64,000 nucleotides of DNA. It comes from Nymphaea colorata (taxonomy: Eukaryota > Streptophyta > Magnoliopsida > Nymphaeales > Nymphaeaceae). Shown piece after piece: positions 11,218 through 24,700 of this stretch (position 1 is the first letter of the stretch; every line of letters begins with the position of its first letter). Both the position numbers and the translations under genes were made by a program. The stretch is from contig NC_045139.1 in NCBI RefSeq assembly GCF_008831285.2, positions 11,504,704 through 11,568,703 on the forward strand, in the 5' to 3' direction. The notes below the pieces were generated by a model, which saw only the letters and a program-made list of their open reading frames with translations, was not told the DNA's origin and did not search any database.

Positions 11218-14200
11218 ATGACAGATCTCGCCTCCCCGTCGCCGTCCGGACCCAGATCGGCCGCAGATCTCTTCGGAGATCCAGTCGATTCCCGACCTCT
11301 CTGGTTCAAGAAGGACGCCTTCCTCCAGACGGATTTCGATCCCGAAGCGTACGTCTCCGATCTCCGCCGGTTTGTCCCCCTCGACAGCCTCCGGAACGAG
11401 CTCCGTTCTCACCTCTCGATCCTCAAGAACGAGCTCATCGAGCTCATCAACCGCGACTATGGCGATTTCGTGAACCTCAGCACGAAGCTCGTCGACGTCA
11501 ATGGCGCGATCCTGCGGATGCGGGCGCCATTGACGGAGCTTCGGGGAAAGATATCGCAGTTTAGGGCGAGCGTGGAAGTTTCGCTGTCGGCACTGCACGA
11601 TGGATTGCGGCAGAGGGCGGAGGCGTCGGCCGCTCGCGAGATTCTGGAACTTCTCCTTGATACTTCTCATGTGGTGTCCAAGGTTCTGTTTCTTTGAAAC
11701 TCTCTTATTCAGGCAAAATGCCGATGCATGTCACTTTTGTTCAGATCCCTGCTTGTATACTTGAAATTGGAATATGATGATGGTTTCTGGGTTATTTTGG
11801 AAGCAGAAGATTGATATATCTTTCGTGTGGATTATACACCCACTCCTTTTGTTCGTTCTTAGTCCAGAGGAAGCTTTTTTATTGATCTTAATTTCGCTAT
11901 CATTTTGACCATTAAGTAACTGAAGGGCGTCCAGTTATGGGCCGAAGAGTGATTGGTTCCTTTAGTTCTCACTATCTTCTTTTCCTCCTCCAGGTTGAGA
12001 AACTCATACTGGAGTTGCCTAGCGTGCCTGCCGATTGGTCAAATGCAGATGCGGCTCCTATAAGCAAGACTTCTCTTACCAGTTTAACTCTTAATGGTTC
12101 CCAACCTGCTGAGAACGGAGCGAACCTAAGAGAGACCCAGAGCATTCTGTTGGAGAGAATTGCTAGTGAGATGAATCGGCTTAACTTCTATGTTGCTCAT
12201 GCTCAGGTCTCATTCACATCCATTATTTTGGTCGTTCTTCTATATTCTCTGATTCTCCCTGTTTTGTCTCTGTTTCTTTTCCATGAGGATGCACAGCCAA
12301 GTGTCGACATCTTCATTTGTAATTCCTTGTATACGTTTTTGCCATATATCTCACTGTTCTTACATGCCTTTGACTCATTAAGTCTCCTCTCTTTGGATGT
12401 TTGAAGAATCGCACCGGATATCTTGAACTTACATACAAGGTTCTCTTAAATCCTAATTTCCAACTAGAATTCTTGTTGGGGGTTTGACTTTTGGGTTTCT
12501 GAGCTTTCCGTGTTATGCTTTTGGCATTGCCATCATGCCATATCACATGTAGTTCAATGCTTTCTGCTGAAAGAGGAGCAGCTCAAGATATTTGCTACTA
12601 TAAAGTTCTAGCCATGATTAATCTTGTCGATAGTTTTGCTGCTATAAAGTTCTGGTGGTCATAAATTCTTTAACTGATATCTTGCTTGGTGTTGCATATT
12701 TCTTGCTTCCCTTTCCCTGACCCGATAATGGAATAATATGTGTTTTGACTCTGGTCATTTCAACTGTAGCAGTTCTCTAACTATGAATAGCCTTCTGTAG
12801 CTTCATGCCCCCTTGGTTTCTGTACTCAATTTTTATTCATTAAGTGATAGCTAATGCGGTGGTGCTTCTGCTGTATTTCCTTATATTTGTTCAATTATTG
12901 TGGCAGTACAGAATCTTCCCTTCATTCAGAACATGGAGTCACGAATTCAAAGTGCTAGGTCTTTGCTAGAGAATAGCTTGGGTCATTGCTTCATAGCTGC
13001 ACTTGAACATCGGGATGCAAATGCGATTTATAACTGTCTACGGGCATATGCTGCTATTGATAATACTGAAAAACCTGAAGAAGTTTTTCGTTCAACTGTT
13101 GTATCTCCATTGATTCAAGAAGTTATCCCTCAGAACCCTTCATTGGTTGATGGAACTTCCTCAGACGAATTAGAGGAAGATTACAAAAAAATAAAGGAGC
13201 TTATTATAAAAGATTGCAAATTTTTACTGGACATATCTGCCACAAGTAGGTTTGCAATTTGCTTCATTGTTCGTTTTAAAGTTTAACTATTTGAGTAGTT
13301 TAACTTTGTCTTATTGGTTTCTTTTGCTGTAACTCAGCTAATTCTGGCCTGCATGTGTTTGACTTCTTGGCAAACTCTATATTGAAGGAGGTTCTGCTCG
13401 CTATTCAAAAGGGTAAACCAGGGGTGCTGTCTCCTGGGAAGCCTACAGAATTTTTGAAAAATTATAAATCAAGCCTAGACTTCTTGGCATATCTTGAAGG
13501 TAAGTTACTCGTTGAATTTGTATTGAAGCATTTTGAGAAGAGAAGGGTTTTGTTATTGGTCATTATTTCAGCCGATTGTCCTAAGCTTGTTTCATGACTT
13601 TATTTACTAATGATATGTTCCAACTGCTATGCTAGGTTACTGCCCTTCCAGATCTGCTGTTATTGGTTTCCGTTCCCAGGCTGTCTATTTAGAGTTCATT
13701 AAACTTTGGAACATTGGGGTGTATTTCTCCTTGAGGTACAAAATGAGTTTACAATTTTCCATTAGTTGATGAGATTACTAACCGTTGGATTTTTCTTATT
13801 AAATATTTTTTGTGGATATATTAGATTTCAGGAAATTGCTTCAGTTTTGGATTCTGCTCTGATGGTAGCTACCATCACTCCAGTTCTTGTTTTGCATCCT
13901 AATGAGAATAGTAATGAAGGCTTGACACTTAACCAGAGCCTTGTGCTTATGGAAAGCTTGAGAACCTGCTGGAAAGAGGATGTTCTTGTGATCTCTTGCT
14001 CCGATAAGTTTCTTAGATTGTCACTGCAGCTTGTATCAAGGTTTCTTCTTATATCAGTTTTTATAATGATGCTGCTGTTTTAAAATGGTCTGAGGTGCCT
14101 GTGCTAATTAAATGTTTTTTCATAGATATACCACTTGGCTGTCATCTGGACTTGCTGTACGTCAGAAGGGTACTTCGAGCTCAGGTGCTGGTTCTGAATG

Positions 14201-15672
14201 GGGTCTTACTGCCAGCCCAGATGATTTTATTTATGTAAGTCAGGTTCTCAAATAACTTTTCCTTGAGTATTGCTTGCTAAGTTTCTTCTCGTGAGATGTT
14301 CACTTACTGAGTTTTAAGCAAATTGCTGTTACCATCTCCGCGAAGTACCTGATGTCAGTCTTTTGTTTTTGGTTAATCTAGATGTACAATAGCCGCTATG
14401 TAGGATCGATTGCTTGGGTTTGCATTTACCAGTTTGGCTTACTTATTTGACTAAACAGATCTAAATTGTTGCCAGTTCAGTGTTGAAGGCATTCCTTACT
14501 GTAGAGACAATAGTTATAATAATCTTGCGTTCTTTGTTCGTGTTTGTGTTTCTCTAGTGCATTTGGGGGATAAGCGGGGGGGAAGAGAGAGGTGTCTGTT
14601 TATATGTGTTGTGTTATCAAATTTTATGCAGGAAGTTCCTTTAGCTGAAGACAGGATGAATTTTAATAAGTGGAATTTTTCTGTTTTGAACTTCCAGGTG
14701 TTGCATGACATTGGTGTTCTAGTCTCTGAAATTACTGGTGAATTTTTGGAGAAAGTGCTTCAGCTTCTTGCATCCTGTCCTGCTGAAGTGCTTGCACAAG
14801 TAAAGAAATGCATCGCACAAGCTGGAAAACAATTGGGGGATTTGGCTCCTGCTGTGATGGATACCATGATTGACACCCTTGTTGAGAAGTCTGTGGAGGT
14901 TAGTTAATCTTCTCCTACTTAGCATGAGTTACGAGTGCAAATTGCTGCTCAGTTTTGTGTATGTATGGGAAGTAACTCATTGCTCATGGTGATGTGACCA
15001 GTTCTACTTGGACTTGTCACGTGCTATATGATGCGGTCACAAAGTCAAATATCTATTTCATGGAATAGGATATGTGAAACTTTTATGTATACGGGTATAT
15101 GTATTTTATGATAATTTTCTGTACATATGCCTGCATAAAGTCAATTCCTGATGCATGATTGTTTGCCACAATTAAATCCATTTGTATATAGTTGTGATAT
15201 AAACTCTTGAGGGAATGGTTCTCGGGATATTATTGCTTTGGGAGCTGGCATGCAGAGAATGGTGCACGTATCCTCCTGCTTACTGCTTATTCTAACAACT
15301 AGAAATTTGCTGTTAAAATTCATAGACATGGGCTAACACAAACTCGCAATGATTTCAGCCTTTTTTTCTTGGTATATCATACCATTTTCTAAACTAGCTA
15401 TTTGCACATGATACCATGAGGTGAAGAATGTGACGGCTGCTTAGCTAAGGCACATTGGCTTAAAGATGCGGCTTGGACATATTTGGATGCTGCCATTGGA
15501 TGTGTGAATGTGTATATATCAGAATAATATCTAAGCTATTGGATTTTCCTTGGTTGTCAAAATAGGAAGTCAAACTCAGGTCTGTCAAGTCCCTGAAAGT
15601 ACTATGGGGCTAGTCAGTACTGATAGAAATGTAGCACCAATATCTGTAACCCGAAAACAGCACTCAAGCAGG

Positions 15673-15717
<45 letters not shown>

Positions 15718-18700
15718 TGAAAACAAGAAGAAACTGAGGAGAAGAAGCCGTAGCCAAAATGGTTTGCACGGCCTCTATTTATAATCTCATTTTCAGAATT
15801 CTAAGAGTCTCCAATCGTAGAATCCTAGGAGATTTCACAAGCTTCAAGGACATTAATTACATCATAGAAACCTAAGAGACTTCACATATTACAAGGATAT
15901 TAACTACAACATAGAATCCTAGGAGACTTCCCATATAACAAGGATATTAACTATAACATAGAATCCTAGGAGACTCTTCACATGTTACAAGGACATTAAA
16001 TATTTTAACACATTCTACAAGGAGGTGGAATCCTAAGAGACTCCTCTTCAACGTGCTGGTGAAGGATTTATATTTTAACACCCTCCCTCAAGTTGTGCAT
16101 GGTTTTGCACCATGTACAACTTGCCTTTTAGAAACCAGAATCGTTCCTTTGTTAATCCTTTTGTAAATAAGTCTGCAACTTGTTCATCTGTACGAACATA
16201 AATAGGCTGAATTTCCTTGTCTTCCACCTTTTGTCTAACAAAGTGTTGATCAATCTCAATGTGCTTTGTTCGACCATGTTGTACGGGATTAAAGGCAATG
16301 TTAATAGCGCTTTGATTATCGCACATTAACATTGATGTTTTAATCTTTTCTCCAATGTCTTCTAGCAAATGTCTAACCCATGTAACTTCAGCAGTACCTG
16401 CAGCCATGCATCTGTATTCAGCTTCAGTGCTGGATCTTGCTACTGCCTTTTGCTTTCGACAACTCCAAGACACAAGATTACGTCCAATGAAAATACAAAA
16501 ACCAGAAATGGACTTTCTTTGATCGGGATCTCCAGCCCAATCTGCATCTGTGAATGTCATAAGTTGATGTCCAGTAGTTATATTTTCACTCTTACCATAA
16601 ACTAAGCCATCTCCTGCTGTCCCTTTAAGATATCTTAATATTCTTTTGACAGCATCCATGTGAGTATCTCTAGGTGCATGCATAAATTGGGATACTTGAT
16701 TCACAGCATATATAATATCTGGTCTAGTAAATGTAAGATATTGAAGTGCCCCAACAATACTTCGATATTGCGTAGGATCTTCATATAACTCCCCATCTTG
16801 AGCACTTAGTCTTTGATTTAGAACACTAGGAGTTCCAACAGGCTTACAATCAGACATACCTGACTTTTTCAACAAATCCAACGTGTATTTCTGTTGTGTC
16901 AATGTGAGGCGATTATTGTGCCTATCAATCTCCACTCCAAGAAAGAATCGTAAATCACCAAGCTCTTTCATTTTGAAGTTTTGCATCATCAAAACTTTAG
17001 CTTCTTCTATGTGTTTTTCTGAATTGCCTGTGATAACAATATCATCAACATATATAAGAAGTAAAGTAAATATGTTTTCCTTTCGATAAATGAAAAGAGA
17101 GTGATCTAGAGGACATCTCCGAAAACCACATTCTTGAATCTTGCAAGAGAAACTGTCAAACCACGAACGTGAGGCCTGTTTAAGTCCATAAATAGATTTT
17201 CTTAGTTTGCAAACCCATGCATGAGAGTCTCCTTTCGTGTATCCTGGAGGTTGTTCCATATATACTTCCTCCCTTAAATCACCATGAAGAAAAGCATTCT
17301 TCACGTCCATTTGATGTAGTCTCCATCCATATTCAACTGCCAATGATATAATCACGCGAATTGTTCCCATTTTGATCACAGGGCTGAATGTCTCATCATA
17401 ATCTTCTCCATATTGTTGTGTAAACCCTTTTGCTACTAACCTTGCTTTGTGTCTTTCTATGCTGCCGTCAGGTTTGTATTTAATTTTGTATACCCATTTG
17501 GAGCCCACTACGTTCTTTTCGTGTGGCCTCGGAACGATCTCCCATGTTCCACATTCATGCAAGGCATCCATTTCTTCTTTCATAGCCTTTCTCCAATGAT
17601 GTGATTTTGATGCTTCATCAAATGAAGTAGGTTCTTCCTCCTTGCCAACTTTTGCCATGAATAACTGAAAATCAAGTGATAAAGAATCATAGCTAACCCA
17701 CCTGTGAATGGGATGACGAATGCGTTGGGATCTTCTAAGGTGGGGCATGTTGTCTTCTTCACTGTGAGCATCTCTGTCCCTTAGTCGTCGACTGTAGATA
17801 AGACCCGAATACCGATGTGCATCGTTGCTCTGTTCATTATTGTTTTCGTGATGACTTAATGACTGTGTTGGATCTTCTTGATTTTCACTTTGAGCCATAT
17901 CCGACGGTTGTATTGCTCTCTCTGAATCTTCACTTTGAGGCACATCATTTTCTATAACAGGATCTGCATTGAATAACTGTGTACTGGTCCAGGGATCATA
18001 AGATTCAATGGTCATAGGCATTTCATTTGTATTATCAAAACTATGTTCATCAAAAATGACATTTCTTGAAGTTTTGATACGTTTAGTTGTTGGATCATAG
18101 CATCGAAAACCTTTATATTCATCAGCATATCCAACGAATCTACATTGAATAGCTTTGTCTTGAAACTTGTTCCTCAAGGCAGCATCAACGTGAACATAGC
18201 ATACACAACCAAAAACCTTCAAGTTCTTGTAATCAGGTTGTTTGCCTAAGAGTGTAAAATATGGCGATTTAGACATCAAGAGTGTCATAGGCAAACAATT
18301 TATTATGTATACAGCAGTATGGAAGGCTTCAGTCCACAAGGAAATGGGCACATTAGTATCATGCATCATGCTCATGGCGCTTTCAACTATATGTCGATGT
18401 TTCCGCTCAACTACACCATTTTGTTGTGGTGTGTAAGGGCAGGAAATTTGTCTAGTTATCCCTTTTTCACGTAGAAATTCAATAAAATCAAGCGAGGAAT
18501 ATTCTCCCCCTCCATCACATTGAAAATGCACCACATTGGATGAAAATTTAGTTTGAATCATGGCATAGAAGTTTCGAAATATGTGAGGTACTTCTGATTT
18601 GTGTTTCATGAAGTAAATCCAGGTGAAACGTGAGTAAGAGTCAATGAATAAGACATAATATCTTGACCCAGACATGGAATCAATAGGGGCTGGCCCCCAT

Positions 18701-20664
18701 ACATCAGAAAAAATAGTTTCAAAAGGTTTGGAAGCCCTTTGATTTATATTATGGAAAGGTAAAACATGACTCTTACAAAGTCCACAACTTGAACATTTTT
18801 TGACACTTGAAGTAAGAGGTAAACTTGATCTTGGAATGAGACTATCTGTGACAAGTTTTTCAATGAAATGTCGACCACAGTGTCCTAGCCGACTATGCCA
18901 CAAATCAGACTCCAAAAATTGGTTAGGGCCCCTTACTTTTGATTGAAAATGGCAAGAACTTGGCACTGATGACGCATTATGAGAAAGAGAAAATGTCTTC
19001 AATCCTATATCAAAAGTGGATGAATCCTTGGGTAGACATTCCTTGAGGACGTACATATTCCCTTGACGCTCCCCTCTAGCGAACATTTTCTTCGTTTGGA
19101 GGTCCTTGACATAGACAGAAGAAGGTGTGAATTCAACAGAAGAGCTTGTATCATCAATGAGTTTAGAAATGGATATGATGTTCTTTTTGATATTGGGAGC
19201 AAGAACAACATTAGACAGTGATAGAGACGAGGATGACAATGGAATATGTGCATTTCCAATATGTGTAATAGGATGAGATTTTCCATCACCTGTTATAATG
19301 CAACTTCTACCGTAATGAGGGGATAAGTTAGTCAATTTACCTGCATTTCCTGTCACATGGGTAGCTGCACCTGAATCCAAGAACCATTCTCCCTGCTCAT
19401 TTTGCTTTATAGTCATCTTTGAGAATGCGGCCATCAATAGCTGTTGCATATCTTCAGCGGTGGATTTAGAACTTTGTCCTCCTTGTTTATAATCATGTCT
19501 TACTCCTTTGTTTTTATTTTGAGGATTAAACCAACATTGTGCCTTCATGTGTCCTTTCTTGTTGCACTGAAAACAAATTGGTATTTTTCTTGAAGTATCC
19601 AAAGGAGACATACCTTGGTTATGTGGTGTTGGTAGAATGCCACGACCACCATGGTTGGAGTTCCCATGGCTCTTACCAAACTTTACATTCATAGCCAACA
19701 CATTTTGGGAGTTCCCTTGATCAGTCCTTTCAATGACTCTTTTCATATTCATTTCATGTTGGAGAAGTTTACCTTGTAGTTCGTTGAAGGAAGGCAGAAC
19801 AGGAAGGACCTCAAGAGCTGTAATAAAAGCATGATAATCATGCCCAAGTCCATTCAAGGTTTGCTGCACCTTTTCCTTATCAGAAATGTTATTCCCTGAG
19901 GCAGCAAGTTGGTCTGCGACGGCCTTAATACGCCCCAAATAATCCATGATAGACGTTGAACCTTTGCTCAAATTCTGAAATTCTTTCTTTAAGTACATAA
20001 TTCGAGCTTCTGATATTTGGGAAAAGGTATCAGCAAGGGTTTCCCATAATTCTTCTGCAGTACAATCATCAGAAACTGAAAGTAACACTTGTTGAGATAA
20101 AGTGGACAAAATATACGCAACCAGACTTTGATCACGTCTCATCCACATAGCATGTTCAGGATTGTTGTCTTCATGAACAGCAATAACTTCTCCTGCCTCA
20201 TTTTTTATTTCCTGTAAGACGGATATTGGTGGAGCCTTTGTTGAACCATCGAGATGTCCAAAGAGGCCTTGACTTCTTATGAAAGGCATGATTTGCCTTT
20301 TCCAGATCAGATAATTCTCATGGTTGAGTTTTTCGGTAATAAGGTGAGGAAGAAAACTTGAGGACATGCCAGAATGCGAAAGGTTTTCCATGACAGCAGA
20401 AAAGAATGGTATATAGGTAGAAGATGAGAGGGAAAGAAGACACGATATAACAAGATGTGTCCTTGGTAAGCAAGAAGAAAAAAGGAACAAGAATTGCGCA
20501 AGAGAAAAGTAAATTCAGGATAGAGACAAGATGAGAAAAGAGTTCTAACCAGATCAGACCTGTTTGGGCATTTCGTTTGGTAGAGATAACGTAACCTGGC
20601 GCTCTGATACCATGATAGAAATGTAGCACCAATATCTGTAACCCGAAAACAGCACTCAAGCAGG

Positions 20665-20709
<45 letters not shown>

Positions 20710-21672
20710 TGAAAACAAGAAGAAACTGAGGAGAAGAAGCCGTAGCCAAAATGGTTTGCACGGCCTCTATTTATAATCTCATTTTCAGAATTCTAAGAGT
20801 CTCCAATCGTAGAATCCTAGGAGATTTCACAAGCTTCAAGGACATTAATTACATCATAGAAACCTAAGAGACTTCACATATTACAAGGATATTAACTACA
20901 ACATAGAATCCTAGGAGACTTCCCATATAACAAGGATATTAACTATAACATAGAATCCTAGGAGACTCTTCACATGTTACAAGGACATTAAATATTTTAA
21001 CACATTCTACAAGGAGGTGGAATCCTAAGAGACTCCTCTTCAACGTGCTGGTGAAGGATTTATATTTTAACAAGTACTAGGTGGTTTGAGGGGGTTCAAG
21101 TCAATTGACTCAAATAAAATTAGTAAGTAGGCACATATATTAAATTTCAAACTCAAGTTTCATGTGAAGATATATAATATGTGTGTGTATACCATGTCAA
21201 CGATTAGTTCTTGACTAGTCCGCCATGTTTGCTGCCTCGTCCCTCAAATAGGCCTTGCCCTTGTGGGCCGGAACTAGTTGGCTGACTGCACCAAGCCCAA
21301 CTAGGGGACTAGTTGCATTGGCTAGTCGCTAGTTTGTCACCTGAGGTAGTAACATGATCTAAGCCTGGAAGCACTGGAGAGACTTGTGTTGCCAGTTCTG
21401 TGGATGGCTTTATAGGAATTTCCACTGTTGTTGAATATGTTTGAAAAATCTTCTAGTGCAAAGATTGTAATTATGTTTCTGTTCTTTTCATATATAGAAA
21501 TCCCGAGCATTCAATGGTTAATGTTATAATTCTACTCTTTTTCACTCACTCTCACTGTATCCATCTCAAGTGACACTTGGTTTTTGGAGATGAACAACTT
21601 GTTCTGCAAAATGCTAATTTTAGCCATCATGCCCACTTTACTGGTTATCCATGCCTTTAGATCATATTGACT

Positions 21673-21740
<68 letters not shown>

Positions 21741-24700
21741 ATGTTTGTTTTTACATGCCAATTTTGGTAATGGCATAACAACTGTGTTTTTGAAAGTGTT
21801 AGGCAGAGCCTGGGCGATGAGTAGATCCTAATTGTGCCTAGTTTGGACCAAGTGGGTTAGACAAGCTACCCCAAAAAGGGGAACCAAGAATATGCAATAC
21901 CAATTGTTAAAATTGAAGTTGAAGCATTTCTAAATGAAAAACCTACAGCTATGAAATTATAGCCTATGTGTCACATAGTTACGGGTACGGGTGTCGGTAT
22001 GGGTACCAGTGCGGGTATGAGGACGAATCATTTTCCAAAAACTTGGGTGCGGGATATATATATATATTTATTTATTTATATAAAAAAATTACAAACAAAA
22101 TAGCATATTCATAAATCATTAAATCATGATCCAAAATTTATAGATTCTAAGAATTCCAAGACTAAAAATCTGTCCTTTGGGAGTTCCAAGGGACTGCTAG
22201 CCTACTTCCAAGTTCCATGGCTGTTCCTACTTCCAAGTTCCATGGCTGTTCCAACTGTTCACTGTGTGGATTTCCTTCCTGACTTCAGTAAAGCCACCAT
22301 CAGCCGATGCCGGTTGCGGAATAAGTTGCCGGTCAAGAGCAAAAAGAGAAACAACACGACGATGATGGATAAAGTAGATATATATACCAACAACAGTATG
22401 TCTCTGATTGGCCAGACGAAACGCAGCCCCACAATAAAAAACAGAGTCCTCAAAAGAAGGGGAAAGACTAAGAAAAATACCTACGGTGGGAACGAAATGG
22501 ACCTAGTGTTCTTCCTCGCGAAGTGTCTTCTTTTGCTGTGCACAAGGCTAGAGAGAGGGCACAGGGCAAGAGGGCGAGAGAGAGGGCATATGGCGAGAGG
22601 GCGTGGGACGAGAGGGGCGAGGGGGGAAGATGCGAGAGGGCGAAGGTATCGTGCGAGAGCCTCATACTACCATGAGTCATGGTGTGAGCCCTTTTATGTA
22701 TCAAATCAAAGCTAACTATATGCAGGTCAGTATCTCTTATTAGTTGCTCAATTTAGCTTTTGTTTCCTTTTTGGGTTATTGAGTGGGGGGAGGTGGGAAG
22801 AGAGTAGCTCGTGAATATTGTCTGTCTTTGATCATTTGATGTGATTATGTGAATACTCTAGCATGGTGTCGTGAGCCAACAGGTACACTAGATGTTTGTC
22901 TCCCCCTTATGAGCTTTGGTACTTGAATAATAATTTGTGTATGCCATACATGTGAACTGCATAGTAATGCTGCAAAACAAGATTGAAGCCTCAGGAGCTG
23001 AATTCTTCTGTTTGGCACTTGTTGCTGTAGTAATTTGCTGCCAAGTAGCAAGCTTTTCATTCTTTTACAAAATTATATTGTTCAACTGATGAAAAAACTT
23101 TTTTAGTTTCTGCATTCACAAGTCCTTAATATGTAAGATGTTATTACCTCTCTTGTCCTTACTGCTTGTGCTATGGAATTGTCACTTGCTGGTGATAGCT
23201 GGTTGCCAAAAGGTCGGAACTTAGGCTTTTAACTAAGATGGAATTTCCTTCCCACTAGCGTGGACTTACTAATAAGTTAATATCATTAGACTGGACTTAC
23301 TGATGAGTTGATATCATAGGATGTCTTGCATCCTATCAAACATATTTGTAAAGCAAGAACATTTTATTTCTGAAGGTTACAATTGCTGACCCTCTAATAT
23401 GAAGCTTGAACTTATTCTATAGGACTTGAGACAGCTCAAGGGGATAACTGCAACATATAGAATGACCAATAAGCCTCCACCTGTAAGACACTCGCCTTAT
23501 GTGTCAGGAGTCTTGCGGCCTCTGAAGGTACCTTTTTTTTCCTAATCCAATAATGCAGTCTATTTTTTTTAAATTGTACAGTTGTGTGTTGATATCTTTT
23601 GTTTCAATGCCTTCTGTATTTAATAATGTATTCGTACATTTATGTGCTTTATAATTTGTAATTTGATTTATGTATTTGCCTTACTTTGATTTGTCTGCAT
23701 CATGCCAGGCATATTTAGATAGCTGTCTGTTTGTGATAACTGGTCAGAGTTACTGGTTTTGCTTTTCTTCCCAAAGTTTCCTGCAAGTCCAAGTGAATGT
23801 GTGTTTGTGCTTTGTAGTTCCTTTTATGTGTCGAATTTCTATGTTATGTGAGGTTATAGATGATTGAATCTGGATTTGCGTCTGTTTAACCATTTTGGTA
23901 GTAGTCCTAATTTGTACTTCTCTCTGTCTTGTGTAACGCCTTCACCATGCAATATTGGGTGGTTATATCAGATATTTTTTAGGCTGGTCAGATGTATTCC
24001 TAGTTGGCTCAGGGATTTCCAATATTTAGTTCTGAAAGCTTTCTGTTTTGCTGTCACTTGGATGTGATGTTGAATTTTTTTGCCCAATTGTTTCTTGCAA
24101 TATATCCTATTCATGTTAACTATGGCTTAAATAATAGGGTACCTGTTATGAACATTCTGTACATTGAAGCAGATGGTTACGGAAATTTTTTTATTGTGCA
24201 ACACCTTTTTTGCTGTTTTCTTTGTTCTGCATTAAACTGGAGCATGTCCTTTTGGTAACTGTTCTATTTGGTTGCATGTAGTCTTTCCTTGAGGGAGAGC
24301 GAGCAATATATTTGAATGAAGATGCTAGAAGAGCACTTCTTGTTGGTGCGGCTGAAAAGATCACTAATCGCTATAATGAGCTAGCTGGAGAGCTTGTTAG
24401 TGTGGTTAGTATAAATAAGCCCATGCAAAACATTTGGACATTTTTTCCTTTTTCCGAACATTTAAGAATTCGTTTCCTTGTTATCCAGGCGAGGAAAACT
24501 GAGTCCTCACTTCTGAGGATTAGACAAGGTGCTCAAAGACGTGCTGGTGCAAGCTCAGATGCATCAGAAAACAATATATCTGATACAGATAAGATCTGCA
24601 TGCAGTTATTTTTGGATATACAGGTACTGAGGAACATATTACTTAAGAGGCTTAGCATAGAGCCTATGGTGCTCTTAGTTTTCTTTCTTCTCTATTCATT

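Larger units (their letters stand above)
15621..21072 (-). mobile_element. Complete, young Ty1/copia retrotransposon inside COG2 intron 8
   Basis: The 5452-bp element is flanked by the 5-bp target duplication AGTAC (15616-15620 and 21073-21077). Both LTRs are 460 bp, and reading them side by side I find no difference, including the length of the GA run. A tRNA-Met primer site abuts the 5' LTR and a purine tract (GAGGGAGGG on the minus strand) abuts the 3' LTR. A single open frame runs through gag-pro-int-RT-RNaseH. It lies antisense to COG2, so its own signals should not directly terminate the host transcript. All parts needed for autonomous transposition are present. Confidence 0.95.
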
